Assembly (NCBI GenBank): GCA_032622095.1 | Contig: CP136063.1 | Coordinates: 270,127,426-270,191,425 of the forward strand | DNA: 64,000 nt | Direction: 5' to 3' | Source: Siphonodentalium dalli | Lineage: Eukaryota; Mollusca; Scaphopoda; Gadilida; Siphonodentaliidae | In this document: positions 41,066 to 53,899 of the stretch, one piece after another | Position numbering within the stretch: position 1 is the stretch's first letter | Layout of the letters: the number at the start of each line of letters is the position of its first letter | Translations under genes and position numbers: made by a program | Notes under the pieces: model-generated | What the model saw: only the letters and a program-made list of their open reading frames with translations | The model's database searches: none | Told to the model about the DNA's origin: nothing

Positions 41066-44000
41066 CTGTCGCTATATGGCCAAATAATCACCATTTCTAC
41101 CCGTCTTACAGAAAATCCGGACCAGTTGACCGTCGGTTGACCACCCACGGATATCCTGGGGGATGGCAAATAAGAAATCGACCAATTTTGAAAGAAATTT
41201 CGTATAGTTTGAACATTTAGTGGCACAAGCTGTCGCTATATGGCCACATAATCACCATTTCTACCCGCCTTACAGAAAACGCGGACCAGTTGACCGTCGG
41301 TTGACCACCCACGGATATCCTGGGGGGATGGCAAATAAGAAATCGACAAATTTTGAAGGAAATTTCGTATAGTTTTAACATTTAGTGGCACAAGCTGTCG
41401 CTATATGGCCACATATTCACAATTTCTATCCGCCTTACAGAAAACCCGGACCAGTTGACGGTCGGTTGACCACCCACGGATATCCTGGGGGGATGGCAAA
41501 TAAGAAATCGACCAATTTTGAAGGAAATTTCGTATAGTTTGAACATTTAGTGGCACAAGCTGTCGCTATATGGCCACATAATCACAATTTCTTCCCGCCT
41601 TACAGAAAATCCGGACCAGTTGACCGTCGGTTGACCACCCACGGATATCCTGGGGGGATGGCAAATAAGAAATCGACCAATTTTGAAGGAAATTTCGTAT
41701 AGTTTGAACATTTAGTGGCACAAGCTGTCGCTATATGGCCACATAATCACCATTTCTACCCGCCTTACAGAAAACCAGGACCAGTTGACCGTCGGATGAC
41801 CAGCCACGGATATCCTGGGGGGATGGCAAATAAGAAATCGACCAATTTTGAAGGAAATTTCGTATAGTTTGAACATTTAGTTGCACAAACTGTCGCTATA
41901 TGGCCACATAATCACCATTTCTACCCGCCTTACAGAAAACCCGGACCAGTTGACCGTCGGTTGACCACCCACGGATATCCTGGGGGGGATGGCAAATAAT
42001 AAATCGACAAATTTTGAAGGAAATTTCGTATATTTTGAATATTTAGTGGCACAAGCTGTCGCTATAGGGCCACATAATCACCATTTCTACCCGCCTTACA
42101 GAAAACCCGGACCAGTTGACCGTCGGTTGACCACCCACGGATATCCTAAGGGATGGCCAATAAGAAATCGACAAATTTTGAAGGAAATTTCGTATAGTTT
42201 GAACATTTAGTGGCACAATCTGTCGCTATATGGCCACATAATCACCATTTCTACCCGCCTTACAGAAAACCGGACCAGTTGACCGTCGGTTGACCACCCA
42301 CGGATATCCTGGGGGATGGCAAATAAGAAATCGACCAATTTTGAAGGAAATATCGTATTGTTTGAACATTTAGTGGCACAAGCTGTCGCTATATGGCCAC
42401 ATAATCACCATTTCTACCCGCCTTACCGACAAATCCGGACCAGTTGACCGTCGGTTGACCACCCACGGATATCCTGGGGGGATGGCAAATAAGAAATCGA
42501 CCAATTTTGAAGGAAATTCCTATAGTTTGAACATTTAGTGGCACAAGCTGTCGCTATATGGCCACATAATCACCATTTGTACCCGCATTACAGAAAACCC
42601 GGACCAGTTGACCGTCGGTTGACCACCCACGGATATCCTGGGGGGATGGCAAATAAGAAATCGACCAATTTTGAAGGAAATTTCGTATAGTTTGAACATT
42701 TAGTGACACAAGCTGTCGCTATATGGCCACATAATCACCATTTCTACCCGCCTTACAGAAAACCCGGACCAGTTGACCGTCGGTTGACCACCCACGGATA
42801 TCCTGGGGGGATGGCAAATAAGAAATCGACAAATTTTGAAGGAAATTTCGTATAGTTTGAACATTTAGTGGCACAAGCTGTCGCTATATGGCCACATAAT
42901 CACCATTTCTACCCGCCTTACAGAAAATCCGGACCAGTTGACGGTCGGTTGACCACCCACGGATATCCTGGGGGGATGGCAAATAAGAAATCGACCAATT
43001 TTGAAGGAAATTTCGTATAGTTTGAACATTTAGTGGCACAGGCTGTCGCTATATGGCCACATAATCACCATTTCTACCCGCCTTACTTAAATCGCGGACC
43101 AGTTGACCGTCGGTTGACCACCCACGGATATCCTGGGGGGATGGCAAATAAGAAATCGACAAATTTTGAAGGAAATTTCGTATAGTTTGAACATTTAGTG
43201 GCACAAGCTGTCGCTATATGGCCACATAATCACAATTTCTACCCGCCTTACAGAAAACCCGAACCAGTTGACGGTCGGTTGACCACCCACGGATATCCTG
43301 GGGGGATGGCAAATAAGAAATCGACCAATTTTGAAGGAAATTTCGTATAGTTTGAACATTTAGTGGCACAAGCTGTCGCTATATGGCCACATAATCACGA
43401 TTTCTACCCGCCTTACAGAAAATCCGGACCAGTTGACCGTCGGCTGACCACCCACGGATATCCTGGGGGGATGGCAAATAAGAAATCGACCAATTTTGAA
43501 GGAAATTTCGTATAGTTTGAACATTTAGTGGCACAAGCTGTCGCGATATGGCCACATAATCACCATTTCTACCCGTCTTACAGAAAATCCGGACCAGTTG
43601 ACCGTCGGTTGACCACCCACGGATATCCTGGTGGGATGGCAAATAAGAAATCGACCAATTTTGAAAGAAATTTCGTATAGTTTGAACATTTAGTGGCACA
43701 AGCTGTCGCTATATGGCCACATAATCACCATTTCTACCCGTCTTACCGAAAATCCGGACCAGTTGACCGTCGGTTGACCACCCACGGATATCCTGGGGGG
43801 ATGGCAAATAAGAAATCGACCAATTTTGAAAGAAATTTCGTATAGTTTGAACATTTAGTGGCACAAGCTGTCGCTATATGGCCACATAATCACCATTTCT
43901 ACCCGCCTTACAGAAAACGCGGACCAGTTGACCGTCGGTTGACCACCCACGGATATTCTGGGGGGATGGCAAATAAGAAATCGACAAATTTTAAAGGAAA

Positions 44001-45364
44001 TTTCGTATAGTTTGAACATTTAGTGGCACAAGCTGTCGCTATATGGCCACATAATCACAATTTCTACCCGCCTTACAGAAAACCCGGACCAGTTGACGGT
44101 CGGTTGACCACCCACGGATATTCTGGGGGGATGGCAAATAAGAAATCGACCAATTTTGAAGGAAATTTCGTATAGTTTGAACATTTAGTGGCACAATCTG
44201 TCGCTATGTGGCCGCCTAATCACAATTTCTTCCCGCCTTACAGAAAATCCGGACCAGTTGACGGTCGGTTGACCACCCACGGATATCCTGGGGGGGATGG
44301 CAAATAAGAAATCGACCAATTTTGAAGGAAATTTCGTATAGTTTGAACATTTAGTGGCACAAGCTGTCGCTATATGGCCACATAATCACCATTTCTACCC
44401 GCCTTACAGAAAACCAGGACCAGTTGACCGTCGGATGACCAGCCACGGATATCCTGGGGGATGGCAAATAAGAAATCGACCAATTTTGAAGGAAATTTCG
44501 TATAGTTTGAACATTTAGTTGCACAATCTGTCGCTATATGGCCACATAATCACCATTTCTACCCGCCTTACAGAAAACCCGGACCAGTTGACCGTCGGTT
44601 GACCACCCATGGATATCCTGGGGGGATGGCAAATAAGAAATCGACAAATTTTGAAGGAAATTTCGTATATTTTGAATATTTAGTGGCACAAGCTGTCGCT
44701 ATATGGCCACATAATCACCATTTCTACCCGCCTTACATAAAACCCGGACCAGTTGACCGTCGGTTGACCACCCACGGATATCCTGGGGGGATGGCAAATA
44801 TGAAATCGACCAATTTTGAAGGAAATTTCGTATAGTTTGAACATTTAGTGGCACAAGCTGTCTCTATATGGCCACATAATCACCATTTCTACCCGCCTTA
44901 CCGAAAAATCCGGACCAGTTGACCGTCGGTTGACCACCCACGGATATCATGGGGGGATGGCAAATAAGAAATCGACCAATTTTGAAGGAAATTCCTATAG
45001 TTTGAACATTTAGTGGCACAAGGTGTCGCTATATGGCCACATAATCACCATTTCTACCCGCCTTACAGAAAACCCGGACCAGTTGACGGTCGGTTGACCA
45101 CCCACGGATATCCTGGGGGATGGCAATTAAGAAATCGACCAATTTTGAAGAAAATTTCGTATAGTTTGAACATTTAGTGGCACAGGCTGTCGCTATATGG
45201 CCACATAATCACCATTTCTAGCCGCCTTACCGAAAAATCCGGACCAGTTGACCGTCGGTTGACCACCCACGGATATCCTGGGGGGATGGCAAATAAGAAA
45301 TCGACAAATTTTGAAGGAAATTTCGTATATTTTGAATATTTAGTGGCACAAGCTGTCGCTATAT

Positions 45365-45625
45365 GGCCACATAATCACCATTTCTACCCGCCTTACAGAA
45401 AACCCGGACCAGTTGACCGTCGGTTGACCACCCACGGATATCCTAAGGGATGGCAAATAAGAAATCGACAAATTTTGAAGCCACATAATCACCATTTCTA
45501 CCCGCCTTACAGAAAACCCGGACCAGTTGACCGTCGGTTGACCACCCACGGATATCCTGGGGGATGGCAAATAAGAAATCGACCAATTTTGAAGGAAAGT
45601 TCGTATAGTTTGAAAATTTAGTGGC
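45365..45625. repeat. Truncated hybrid monomer (50-bp internal deletion)
   Basis: At 45480/45481 TTTTGAAG is joined straight to CCACATAATC. This removes about 50 bp of the normal monomer, from GAAATTTC to ATATGG, and leaves a unit of about 115 bp. The same junction recurs at 48065/48066 because it lies within the 2585-bp duplication. It is the largest internal monomer deletion I found. Confidence 0.93.
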
Positions 45626-47999
45626 ACAAGCTGTCGCTATATGGCCACATAATCACCATTTCTACCCGCCTTACCGAAAAATCCGGACCAGTTGACCGTC
45701 GGTTGACCACCCACGGATATCCTGGGGGGATGGCAAATAAGAAATCGACCAATTTTGAAGGAAATTCCTATAGTTTGAACATTTAGTGGCACAAGCTGTC
45801 GCTATATGGCCACATAATCACCATTTCTACCCGCCTTACAGAAAACCCGGACCAGTTGACGGTCGGTTGACCACCCACGGATATCCTGGGGGATGGCAAA
45901 TAAGAAATCGACCAATTTTGAAGGAAATTTCGTATAGTTTCAACATTTAGTGGCACAGGCTGTCGCTATATGGCCACATAATCAACATTTCTACCCGCCT
46001 TACAGAAAACCAGGACCAGTTGACCGTCGGTTGACCACCCACGGATATCCTGGGGGGATGGCAAATAAGAAATCGACAAATTTTGAAGGAAATTTCGTAT
46101 ATTTTGAATATTTAGTCGCACAAGCTGTCGCTATATGGCCACATAATCACCAATTCTACCCGCCTTACAGAAAACCCGGACCAGTTGACCGTCGGTTGAC
46201 CACCCACGGATATCCTAAGGGATGGCAAATAAGAAATCGACAAATTTTGAAGGAAATTTCGTATAGTTTGAACATTTAGTGGCACAATCTGTCGCTATAT
46301 GGCCACATAATCACCATTTCTACCCGCCTTACAGAAAACCCGGACCAGTTGACCGTCGGTTGACCACCCACGGATATCCTGGGGGATGGCAAATAAAAAA
46401 TCGACCAATTTTGAAGGAAATTTCGTATAGTTTGAACATTTAGTGGCACAAGCTGTCTCTATATGGCCACATAATCACCATTTCTACCCGCCTTACCGAA
46501 AAATCCGGACCAGTTGACCGTCGGTTGACCACCCACGGATATCCTGGGGGGATGGCAAATAAGAAATCGACCAATTTTGAAGGAAATTCCTATAGTTTGA
46601 ACATTTAGTGGCACAAGCTGTCGCTATATGGCCACATAATCACAATTTCTACCCGCCTTACAGAAAATCCGGACCAGTTGACGGTCGGTTGACCACCCAC
46701 GGATATTCTGGGGGGATGGCAAATAAGAAATCGACCAATTTTGAAGGAAATTTCGTATAGTTTGAACATTTAGTGGCACAATCTGTCGCTATGTGGCCGC
46801 CTAATCACAATTTCTTCCCGCCTTACAGAAAATCCGGACCAGTTGACGGTCGGTTGACCACCCACGGATATCCTGGGGGGATGGCAAATAAGAAATCGAC
46901 CAATTTTGAAGGAAATTTCGTATAGTTTGAACATTTAGTGGCACAAGCTGTCGCTATATGGCCACATAATCACCATTTCTACCCGCCTTACAGAAAACCA
47001 GGACCAGTTGACCGTCGGATGACCAGCCACGGATATCCTGGGGGATGGCAAATAAGAAATCGACCAATTTTGAAGGAAATTTCGTATAGTTTGAACATTT
47101 AGTTGCACAATCTGTCGCTATATGGCCACATAATCACCATTTCTACCCGCCTTACAGAAAACCCGGACCAGTTGACCGTCGGTTGACCACCCACGGATAT
47201 CCTGGGGGGATGGCAAATAAGAAATCGACAAATTTTGAAGGAAATTTCGTATATTTTGAATATTTAGTGGCACAAGCTGTCGCTATATGGCCACATAATC
47301 ACCATTTCTACCCGCCTTACATAAAATCCGGACCAGTTGACCGTCGGTTGACCACCCACGGATATCCTGGGGGGATGGCAAATATGAAATCGACCAATTT
47401 TGAAGGAAATTTCGTATAGTTTGAACATTTAGTGGCACAAGCTGTCTCTATATGGCCACATAATCACCATTTCTACCCGCCTTACCGAAAAATCCGGACC
47501 AGTTGACCGTCGGTTGACCACCCACGGATATCATGGGGGGATGGTAAATAAGAAATCGACCAATTTTGAAGGAAATTCCTATAGTTTGAACATTTAGTGG
47601 CACAAGGTGTCGCTATATGGCCACATAATCACCATTTCTACCCGCCTTACAGAAAACCCGGACCAGTTGACGGTCGGTTGACCACCCACGGATATCCTGG
47701 GGGGATGGCAATTAAGAAATCGACCAATTTTGAAGAAAATTTCGTATAGTTTGAACATTTAGTGGCACAGGCTGTCGCTATATGGCCACATAATCACCAT
47801 TTCTAGCCGCCTTACCGAAAAATCCGGACCAGTTGACCGTCGGTTGACCACCCACGGATATCCTGGGGGGATGGCAAATAAGAAATCGACAAATTTTGAA
47901 GGAAATTTCGTATATTTTGAATATTTAGTGGCACAAGCTGTCGCTATATGGCCACATAATCACCATTTCTACCCGCCTTACAGAAAACCCGGACCAGTT

Positions 48000-48208
48000 G
48001 ACCGTCGGTTGACCACCCACGGATATCCTAAGGGATGGCAAATAAGAAATCGACAAATTTTGAAGCCACATAATCACCATTTCTACCCGCCTTACAGAAA
48101 ACCCGGACCAGTTGACCGTCGGTTGACCACCCACGGATATCCTGGGGGATGGCAAATAAGAAATCGACCAATTTTGAAGGAAAGTTCGTATAGTTTGAAA
48201 ATTTAGTG
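48000..48208. repeat. Second copy of the truncated hybrid monomer
   Basis: The join TTTTGAAG|CCACATAATC at 48065/48066 is the duplicate, 2585 bp on, of the one at 45480/45481, with the same breakpoint. The following monomer also shares GGAAAGTTCG and GAAAATTTAG. Confidence 0.92.
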
Positions 48209-50613
48209 GCACAAGCTGTCGCTATATGGCCACATAATCACCATTTCTACCCGTCTTACCGAAAAATCCGGACCAGTTGACCGTCGGTTGACCACCCACG
48301 GATATCCTGGGGGGATGGCAAATAAGAAATCGACCAATTTTGAAGGAAATTCCTATAGTTTGAACATTTAGTGGCACAAGCTGTCGCTATATGGCCACAT
48401 AATCACCATTTCTACCCGCCTTACAGAAAACCCGGACCAGTTGACGGTCGGTTGACCACCCACGGATATCCTGGGGGATGGCAAATAAGAAATCGACCAA
48501 TTTTGAAGGAAATTTCGTATAGTTTCAACATTTAGTGGCACAGGCTGTCGCTATATGGCCACATAATCAACATTTCTACCCGCCTTACAGAAAACCAGGA
48601 CCAGTTGACCGTCGGTTGACCACCCACGGATATCCTGGGGGGATGGCAAATAAGAAATCGACCAATTTTGAAGGAAATTTCGTATAGTTTGAACATTTAG
48701 TGGCACAAGCTGTCGCTATATGGCCACATAAACACAATTTCTACCCGCCTTACAGAAAACCAGGACCAGTTGACCGTCGGATGACCAGCCACGGATATCC
48801 TGGGAGGATGGCAAATAAGAAATCGACCAATTTTGAAAGAAATTTCGTATAGTTTGAACATTTAGTTGCACAATCTGTCGCTATATGGCCACATAATCAC
48901 CATTTCTACCCGCCTTACAGAAAACCCGGACCAGTTGACCGTCGGTTGACCACCCACGGATATCCTGGGGGGATGGCAAATAAGAAATCGACAAATTTTG
49001 AAGGAAATTTCGTATATTTTGAATATTTAGTCGCACAAGCTGTCGGTATATGGCCACATAATCACCAATTCTACCCGCCTTACAGAAAACCCGGACCAGT
49101 TGACCGTCGGTTGACCACCCACGGATATCCTAAGGGATGGCAAATAAGAAATCGACAAATTTTGAAGGAAATTTCGTATAGTTTGAACATTTAGTGGCAC
49201 AATCTGTCGCTATAATGCCACATAATCACCATTTCTACCCGCCTTACAGAAAACCCGGACCAGTTGACCGTCGGTTGACCACCCACGGATATCCTGGGGG
49301 ATGGCAAATAAGAAATCGACCAATTTTGAAGGAAATTTCGTATAGTTTGAACATTTAGTGGCACAAGCTGTCTCTATATGGCCACATAATCACCATTTCT
49401 ACCCGCCTTACCGAAAAATCCGGACCAGTTGACCGTCGGTTGACCACCCACGGATATCCTGGGGGGATGGCAAATAAGAAATCGACCAATTTTGAAGGAA
49501 ATTCCTATAGTTTGAACATTTAGTGGCACAAGCTGTCGCTATATGGCCACATAATCACCATTTCTACCCGCCTTACAGAAAACCCGGACCAGTTGACGGT
49601 CGGTTGACCACCAACGGATATCCTGGGGGGATGGCAATTAAGAAATCGACCAATTTTGAAGGAAATTTCGTATAGTTTGAACATTTAGTGGCACAGGCTG
49701 TCGCTATATGGCCACATAATCACCATTTCTAGCCGCCTTACCGAAAAATCCGGACCAGTTGACCGTCGGTTGACCACCCACGGATATCCTGGGGGGATGG
49801 CAAATAAGAAATCGACCAATTTTGAAGGAAATTCCTATAGTTTGAACATTTAGTGGCACAGGCTGTCGCTATATGGCCACATAATCACCATTTCTACCCG
49901 CCTTACAGAAAACCATGACCAGTTGACCGTCGGTTGACCACCCACGGATATCCTGGGGGGATGGCAAATAAGAAATCGACAAATTTTGAAGGAAATTTCG
50001 TATAGTTTGAACATTTAGTGGCACAAGCTGTCGCTATATGGCCGCATAATCACAATTTCTACCCGCCTTACAGAAAACCCGGACAAGTTGACGGTCGGTT
50101 GACCACCCACGGATATCCTGGGGGGATAGCAAATAAGAAATCGACCAATTTTGAAGGAAATTTCGTATAGTTTGAATATTTAGTGGCACAAGCTGTCGCT
50201 ATATGACCACATAATCACAATTTCTTCCCGACCTACAGAAAATCCGGACCAGTTGGCCGTCGGTTGACCACCCACGGATATCCTGGGGGGATGGCAAATA
50301 AGAAATCGACCAATTTTGAAGGAAATTTCGTATAGTTTGAACATTTAGTGGCACATGCTGTCGCTATATGTCCACATATTCACAATTTCTACCCGCCTAA
50401 CAGAAAACCCGGACCAGTTGACGGTCGGTTGACCACCACGGATATCCTGGGGGGATGGCAAATAAGAAATCGACCAATTTTGAAGGAAATTTCGTATAGT
50501 TTGAACATTTAGTGGCACAGGCTGTCGCTATATGGCCACATAATCACCATTTCTACCCGCCTTACAGAAAACGCGGACCAGTTGACCGTCGGTTGACCAC
50601 CCACGGATATCCT

Positions 50614-50623
50614 GGGGGGGGGG
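50614..50623 (+). repeat. Expanded G-run, 10 G
   Basis: Ten consecutive G at the usual G-run position, in the AAAACGCGG monomer type. The related monomers near 12470, 14940 and 40840 have 7-8 G, so this lineage tends to carry longer runs. Confidence 0.85.
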
Positions 50624-50689
50624 ATGGCAAATAAGAAATCGACAAATTTTGAAGGAAATTTCGTATAGTTTGAACATTTAGTGGCACAA

Positions 50690-50850
50690 GCTGTCGCTAT
50701 ATGGCCACATAATCACAATTTCTACCCGCCTTACAGAAAACCCGGACCAGTTGACCACCCACGGATATCCGGGGGGATGGCAAATAAGAAATCGACCAAT
50801 TTTGAAGGAAATTTCGTATAGTTTGAACATTTAGTGGCACAAGCTGTCGC
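50690..50850. repeat. Second monomer with the same 11-bp deletion
   Basis: GTTGACC is present once (50750) before ACCCACGG, as at 40971, and the next G-run reads TCCGGGGGG. It lies in the block copied from near 40.6 kb, so it was probably inherited and not independent. Confidence 0.88.
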
Positions 50851-52509
50851 TATATGGCCACATAATCACAATTTCTACCCGCCTTACAGAAAACCCGGAC
50901 TAGTTGACGGTCGGTTGACCACCCACGGATATCCTGGGGGGGTGGCAAATAAGAAATCGACCAATTTTGAAGGAAATTTCGTATAGTTTGAACATTTAGT
51001 GGCACAAGCTGTCGCTATATGGCCACATAATCACAATTTCTTCCCGCCTTACAGAAAATCCGGACCAGTTGACCGTCGGTTGACCACCCACGGATATCCT
51101 GGGGGATGGCAAATAAGAAATCGACCAATTTTGAAGGAAATTTCGTATAGTTTGAACATTTAGTGGCACAAGCTGTCGCTATATGGCCACATAATCACCA
51201 TTTCTACCCGCCTTACAGAAAACCAGGACCAGTTGACCGTCGGATGACCAGCCACGGATATCCTGGGGGGATGGCAAATAAGAAATCGACCAATTTTGAA
51301 GGAAATTTCGTATAGTTTGAACATTTAGTTGCACAATCTGTCGCTATATGGCCACATAATCACCATTTCTACCCGCCTTACAGAAAACCCGGACCAGTTG
51401 ACCGTCGGTTGACAACCCACGGATATCCTGGGGGGATGGCAAATAAGAAATCGACAAATTTTGAAGGAAATTTCGTATATTTTGAATATTTAGTGGCACA
51501 AGCTGTCGCTATATGGCCACATAATCACCATTTCTACCCGCCTTACAGAAAACCCGGACCAGTTGACCGTCGGTTGACCACCCACGGATATCCTAAGGGA
51601 TGGCAAATAAGAAATCGACAAATTTTGAAGGAAATTTCGTATAGTTTGAACATTTAGTGGCACAATCTGTCGCTATATGGCCACATAATCACCATTTCTA
51701 CCCGCCTTACCGAAAAATCCGGACCAGTTGACCGTCGGTTGACCACCCACGGATATCCTGGGGGGATGGCAAATAAGAAATCGACCAATTTTGAAGGAAA
51801 TTCCTATAGTTTGAACATTTAGTGGCACAAGCTGTCGCTATATGGCCACATAATCACCATTTGTACCCGCATTACAGAAAACCCGGACCAGTTGACCGTC
51901 GGTTGACCACCCACGGATATCCTGGGGGGATGGCAAATAAGAAATCGACCAATTTTGAAGGAAATTTCGTATAGTTTGAACATTTAGTGGCACAAGCTGT
52001 CGCTATATGGCCACATAATCACCATTTCTACCCGCCTTACCGAAAACCCGGACCAGTTGACCGTCGGTTGACCACCCACGGATATCCTGGGGGGATGGCA
52101 AATAAGAAATCGACAAATTTTGAAGGAAATTTCGTATAGTTTGAACATTTAGTGACACAAGCTGTCGCTATATGGCCACATAATCACCATTTCTACCCGC
52201 CTTGCAGAAAATCCGGACCAGTTGACGGTCGGTTGACCACCCACGGATATCCTGGGGGGATGGCAAATAAGAAATCGACCAATTTTGAAGGAAATTTCGT
52301 ATAGTTTGAACATTTAGTGGCACAGGCTGTCGCTATATGGCCACATAATCACATTTCTACCCGCCTTACATAAATCGCGGACCAGTTGACCGTCGGTTGA
52401 CCACCCACGGATATCCTGGGGGGGATGGCAAATAAGAAATCGACAAATTTTGAAGGAAATTTCGTATAGTTTGAACATTTAGTGGCACAAGCTGTCGCTA
52501 TATGGCCAC

Positions 52510-52530
52510 ATAATCACAATTAATCATTAG
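52510..52530. other. Right edge of the satellite array
   Basis: The last monomer is normal through CATAATCACAATT (ending at 52521) and then reads AATCATTAGC instead of TCTACCCG. The change is abrupt, with no decay of monomer identity towards the edge. The same junction is present at 54410/54411 because of the 1889-bp duplication. Confidence 0.95.
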
Positions 52531-53899
52531 CAACTTGATACGAAAAAAAGTTTTGAACAGGGACGGACTTATATTTTTGGGGTTTGGGTGGGGGCAAAAT
52601 TTTCGCAAATATTTTTTGCGATGATTTCAACTATTTTTACTGTCGTGTATCTATAAGACGTACTAATGATCCTCCTGAAAGAATTTTGTAAATCGGTTGA
52701 GAAATGTCCAAGTTACAGACCATCGAAAATTGTATTCATACATCAATTGAGGAGAAAGTGCTTTTGACTCTATCTCCTCCTAGACGACGCACATAAACTG
52801 GATTTGGTTTATGTGAGCGTCTTATCCATAGAGAGAAGATGAAATGGTGAAATTTTGACCAAGATCCAATAAAATTTGTCCGCACTAGGGAGGGGTCAAA
52901 ACTTGTCAATTTTTTTTGGTCGCTGATATGAACCAAAATTGTTGTAAAGTATCTATAAGATGTACTGAGTGTCATTATGAGTGAATTTTAGGAATCGGTG
53001 GAGAAATGTAGAAATTGTGGCTCCTTCCTTTTTTTCAAGTTTACAGAAAATGCACTATGAATTTAAATTCCTTCAACCAATCGTCACGTGTTTGGTGTCA
53101 TTCGATGGGGAATTTCTAGTACTTCTAAACGATTACCTACTTGTCGTATTATGTCGATAGAGGCGAGAGATATTCGAAAAGTATGAACAGAACAACATAC
53201 ATATTGGCCTACATTATAAAATATCGGAACAATACCTCACCAAAACCCAGGTAATTATTATAGGGGCATTAAATACGAAAACAATGACGCAAAAATTAAC
53301 TAGATATCTCAACAATTGGCCGAGATATGGCGACTTTTCTATCCACGCCACCAAATTTCGAGGCATGGGTGGAGGTCAAACCAGAACGTTCAAACTGAAC
53401 ACAGAAATGTCAATAAACCATACTATCGACATACCAATCAATTTCGCGCGATTCCCTTATTATACTTCCATATTTTAATATGGAAGTATATTGTTATTCA
53501 ATTTTTTTTTTTTCCATTATTATTATTCTTAGCAATTTTGTAACTCTTATATCTCTGGAAGTACAATATATAGAGATCTGGAATTTCGTACGTATATATA
53601 CCTATAATAATTCTAGGTCAATAGACTATATAGGATATTGTCCGCCCTTGATTTACAGAGTTATCTCCCCTTTTGTGAAAAAATGGGGATGCTGTATCTC
53701 GAAAAGTATGAGCAGCCGAGACTCCAAATTTGGACCATATGTACAACTCAGTATGCCTTATTGGGTGAATGCATTACAATTTATGTCCGCGCTTTCGCCA
53801 CAGAGTTGTCGCCCATGGTTCGCAAAACTCGATTTATTTCATATCCTGTGTCTGGCTATGGCATGCAAGGTATCCAGATTTGAGATCTTCTATGCAGTT
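52522..53899. repeat. F repeat unit 1 (complete, ~1378 bp)
   Basis: Begins AATCATTAGCAACTTGATAC and ends before the next AATCATTAGC at 53900. Internal order: GACGGACTTATA with GGGTTTGGGTGGGGG; AAATCGGTTGAGAAATGTCC; TCTCCTCCTAGACGACGC; GAATCGGTGGAGAAATG; GGTGTCATTCGATGGGG; the hairpin at 53461-53490; a T-run; ATTGTCCGCCCTTGATT; TTTCGCCACAGAGTTGTCGCCC. Short open frames occur (52736-52975 minus, 53480-53908 plus), but they overlap each other, have no recognisable domain, and are kept only because the units are recent copies. I know no named family that it matches. Confidence 0.9.
53461..53490. repeat. Perfect 14-bp-arm hairpin
   Basis: TATACTTCCATATT, a TT spacer, then AATATGGAAGTATA, which is its reverse complement. 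The same element recurs in the other F units and, with changed inner stem, in the units beyond 61 kb. Confidence 0.95.

Larger units (their letters stand above)
44040..49210. repeat. 16-monomer tandem duplication (2585-bp period)
   Basis: Copies at about 44040-46624 and 46625-49210 share GATATTCTGG (44121 and 46706), GTGGCCGCCTAATC, AATATGAAATCG, CACAAGGTGTCG, GAAGAAAATTTC, the 50-bp-deleted hybrid monomer and AGTTTCAACATT. The second copy is interrupted after about 48660 by two extra monomers. The matching sequence then resumes near 48990 with TTAGTCGCACAAGC. Confidence 0.9.
1..52521. repeat. 165-bp tandem satellite array, about 318 monomers
   Basis: One monomer of about 165 bp (commonly 164-167) is repeated head to tail from the first base to 52521, with no inversion seen. 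Taking 1-164 as the phase reference, landmarks are TGGCCA (18-23), GGATATCC with an EcoRV core (90-97), a G-run (99-103), GAAATTTC (135-142) and TATAG (144-148). Length differences come mostly from the G-run, usually 5-7 G. Diagnostic variant sites include CACC/CACA before ATTTCT, CCCGCC/CCCGTC, AAAACCC/AAAATCC/AAAACGC/AAAACCAGG, GACGG/GACCG, CGACC/CGACA, and AGCTG/AGGCTG/ATCTG. The length is near one nucleosome repeat, as in many centromeric or pericentromeric satellites; a centromeric role is inference only. No insertion of other DNA was seen inside the array. The left end lies outside the window. Confidence 0.98.
40640..52521. repeat. Long-range copy, offset about 9779 bp, with a two-monomer deletion
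   Basis: GACCACCACGG (40653 and 50431) and the 11-bp-deleted monomer (40971 and 50750) are 9778-9779 bp apart. Farther right the offset falls to about 9448 at AAAACCAGG (41771 and 51219), equal to loss of two monomers. The array edge therefore ends in a copy of the tract that begins near 40.6 kb. Confidence 0.78.

Noticed and set aside
45259-48206. 120-codon frames at 45259-45621 and 47844-48206
   Set aside because: They exist because the 50-bp-deleted hybrid monomer shifts the frame past a stop. The two are duplicates of one event, with no protein features.
1-52521. CRISPR array
   Set aside because: The repeats are contiguous with no spacers, and the unit is 165 bp. This is a satellite.
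1-52521. CENP-B box in the monomer
   Set aside because: I looked for the TTCG....A..CGGG core on both strands of the common monomer. The nearest tract (TTCGTATAGTTTG) lacks the second half.
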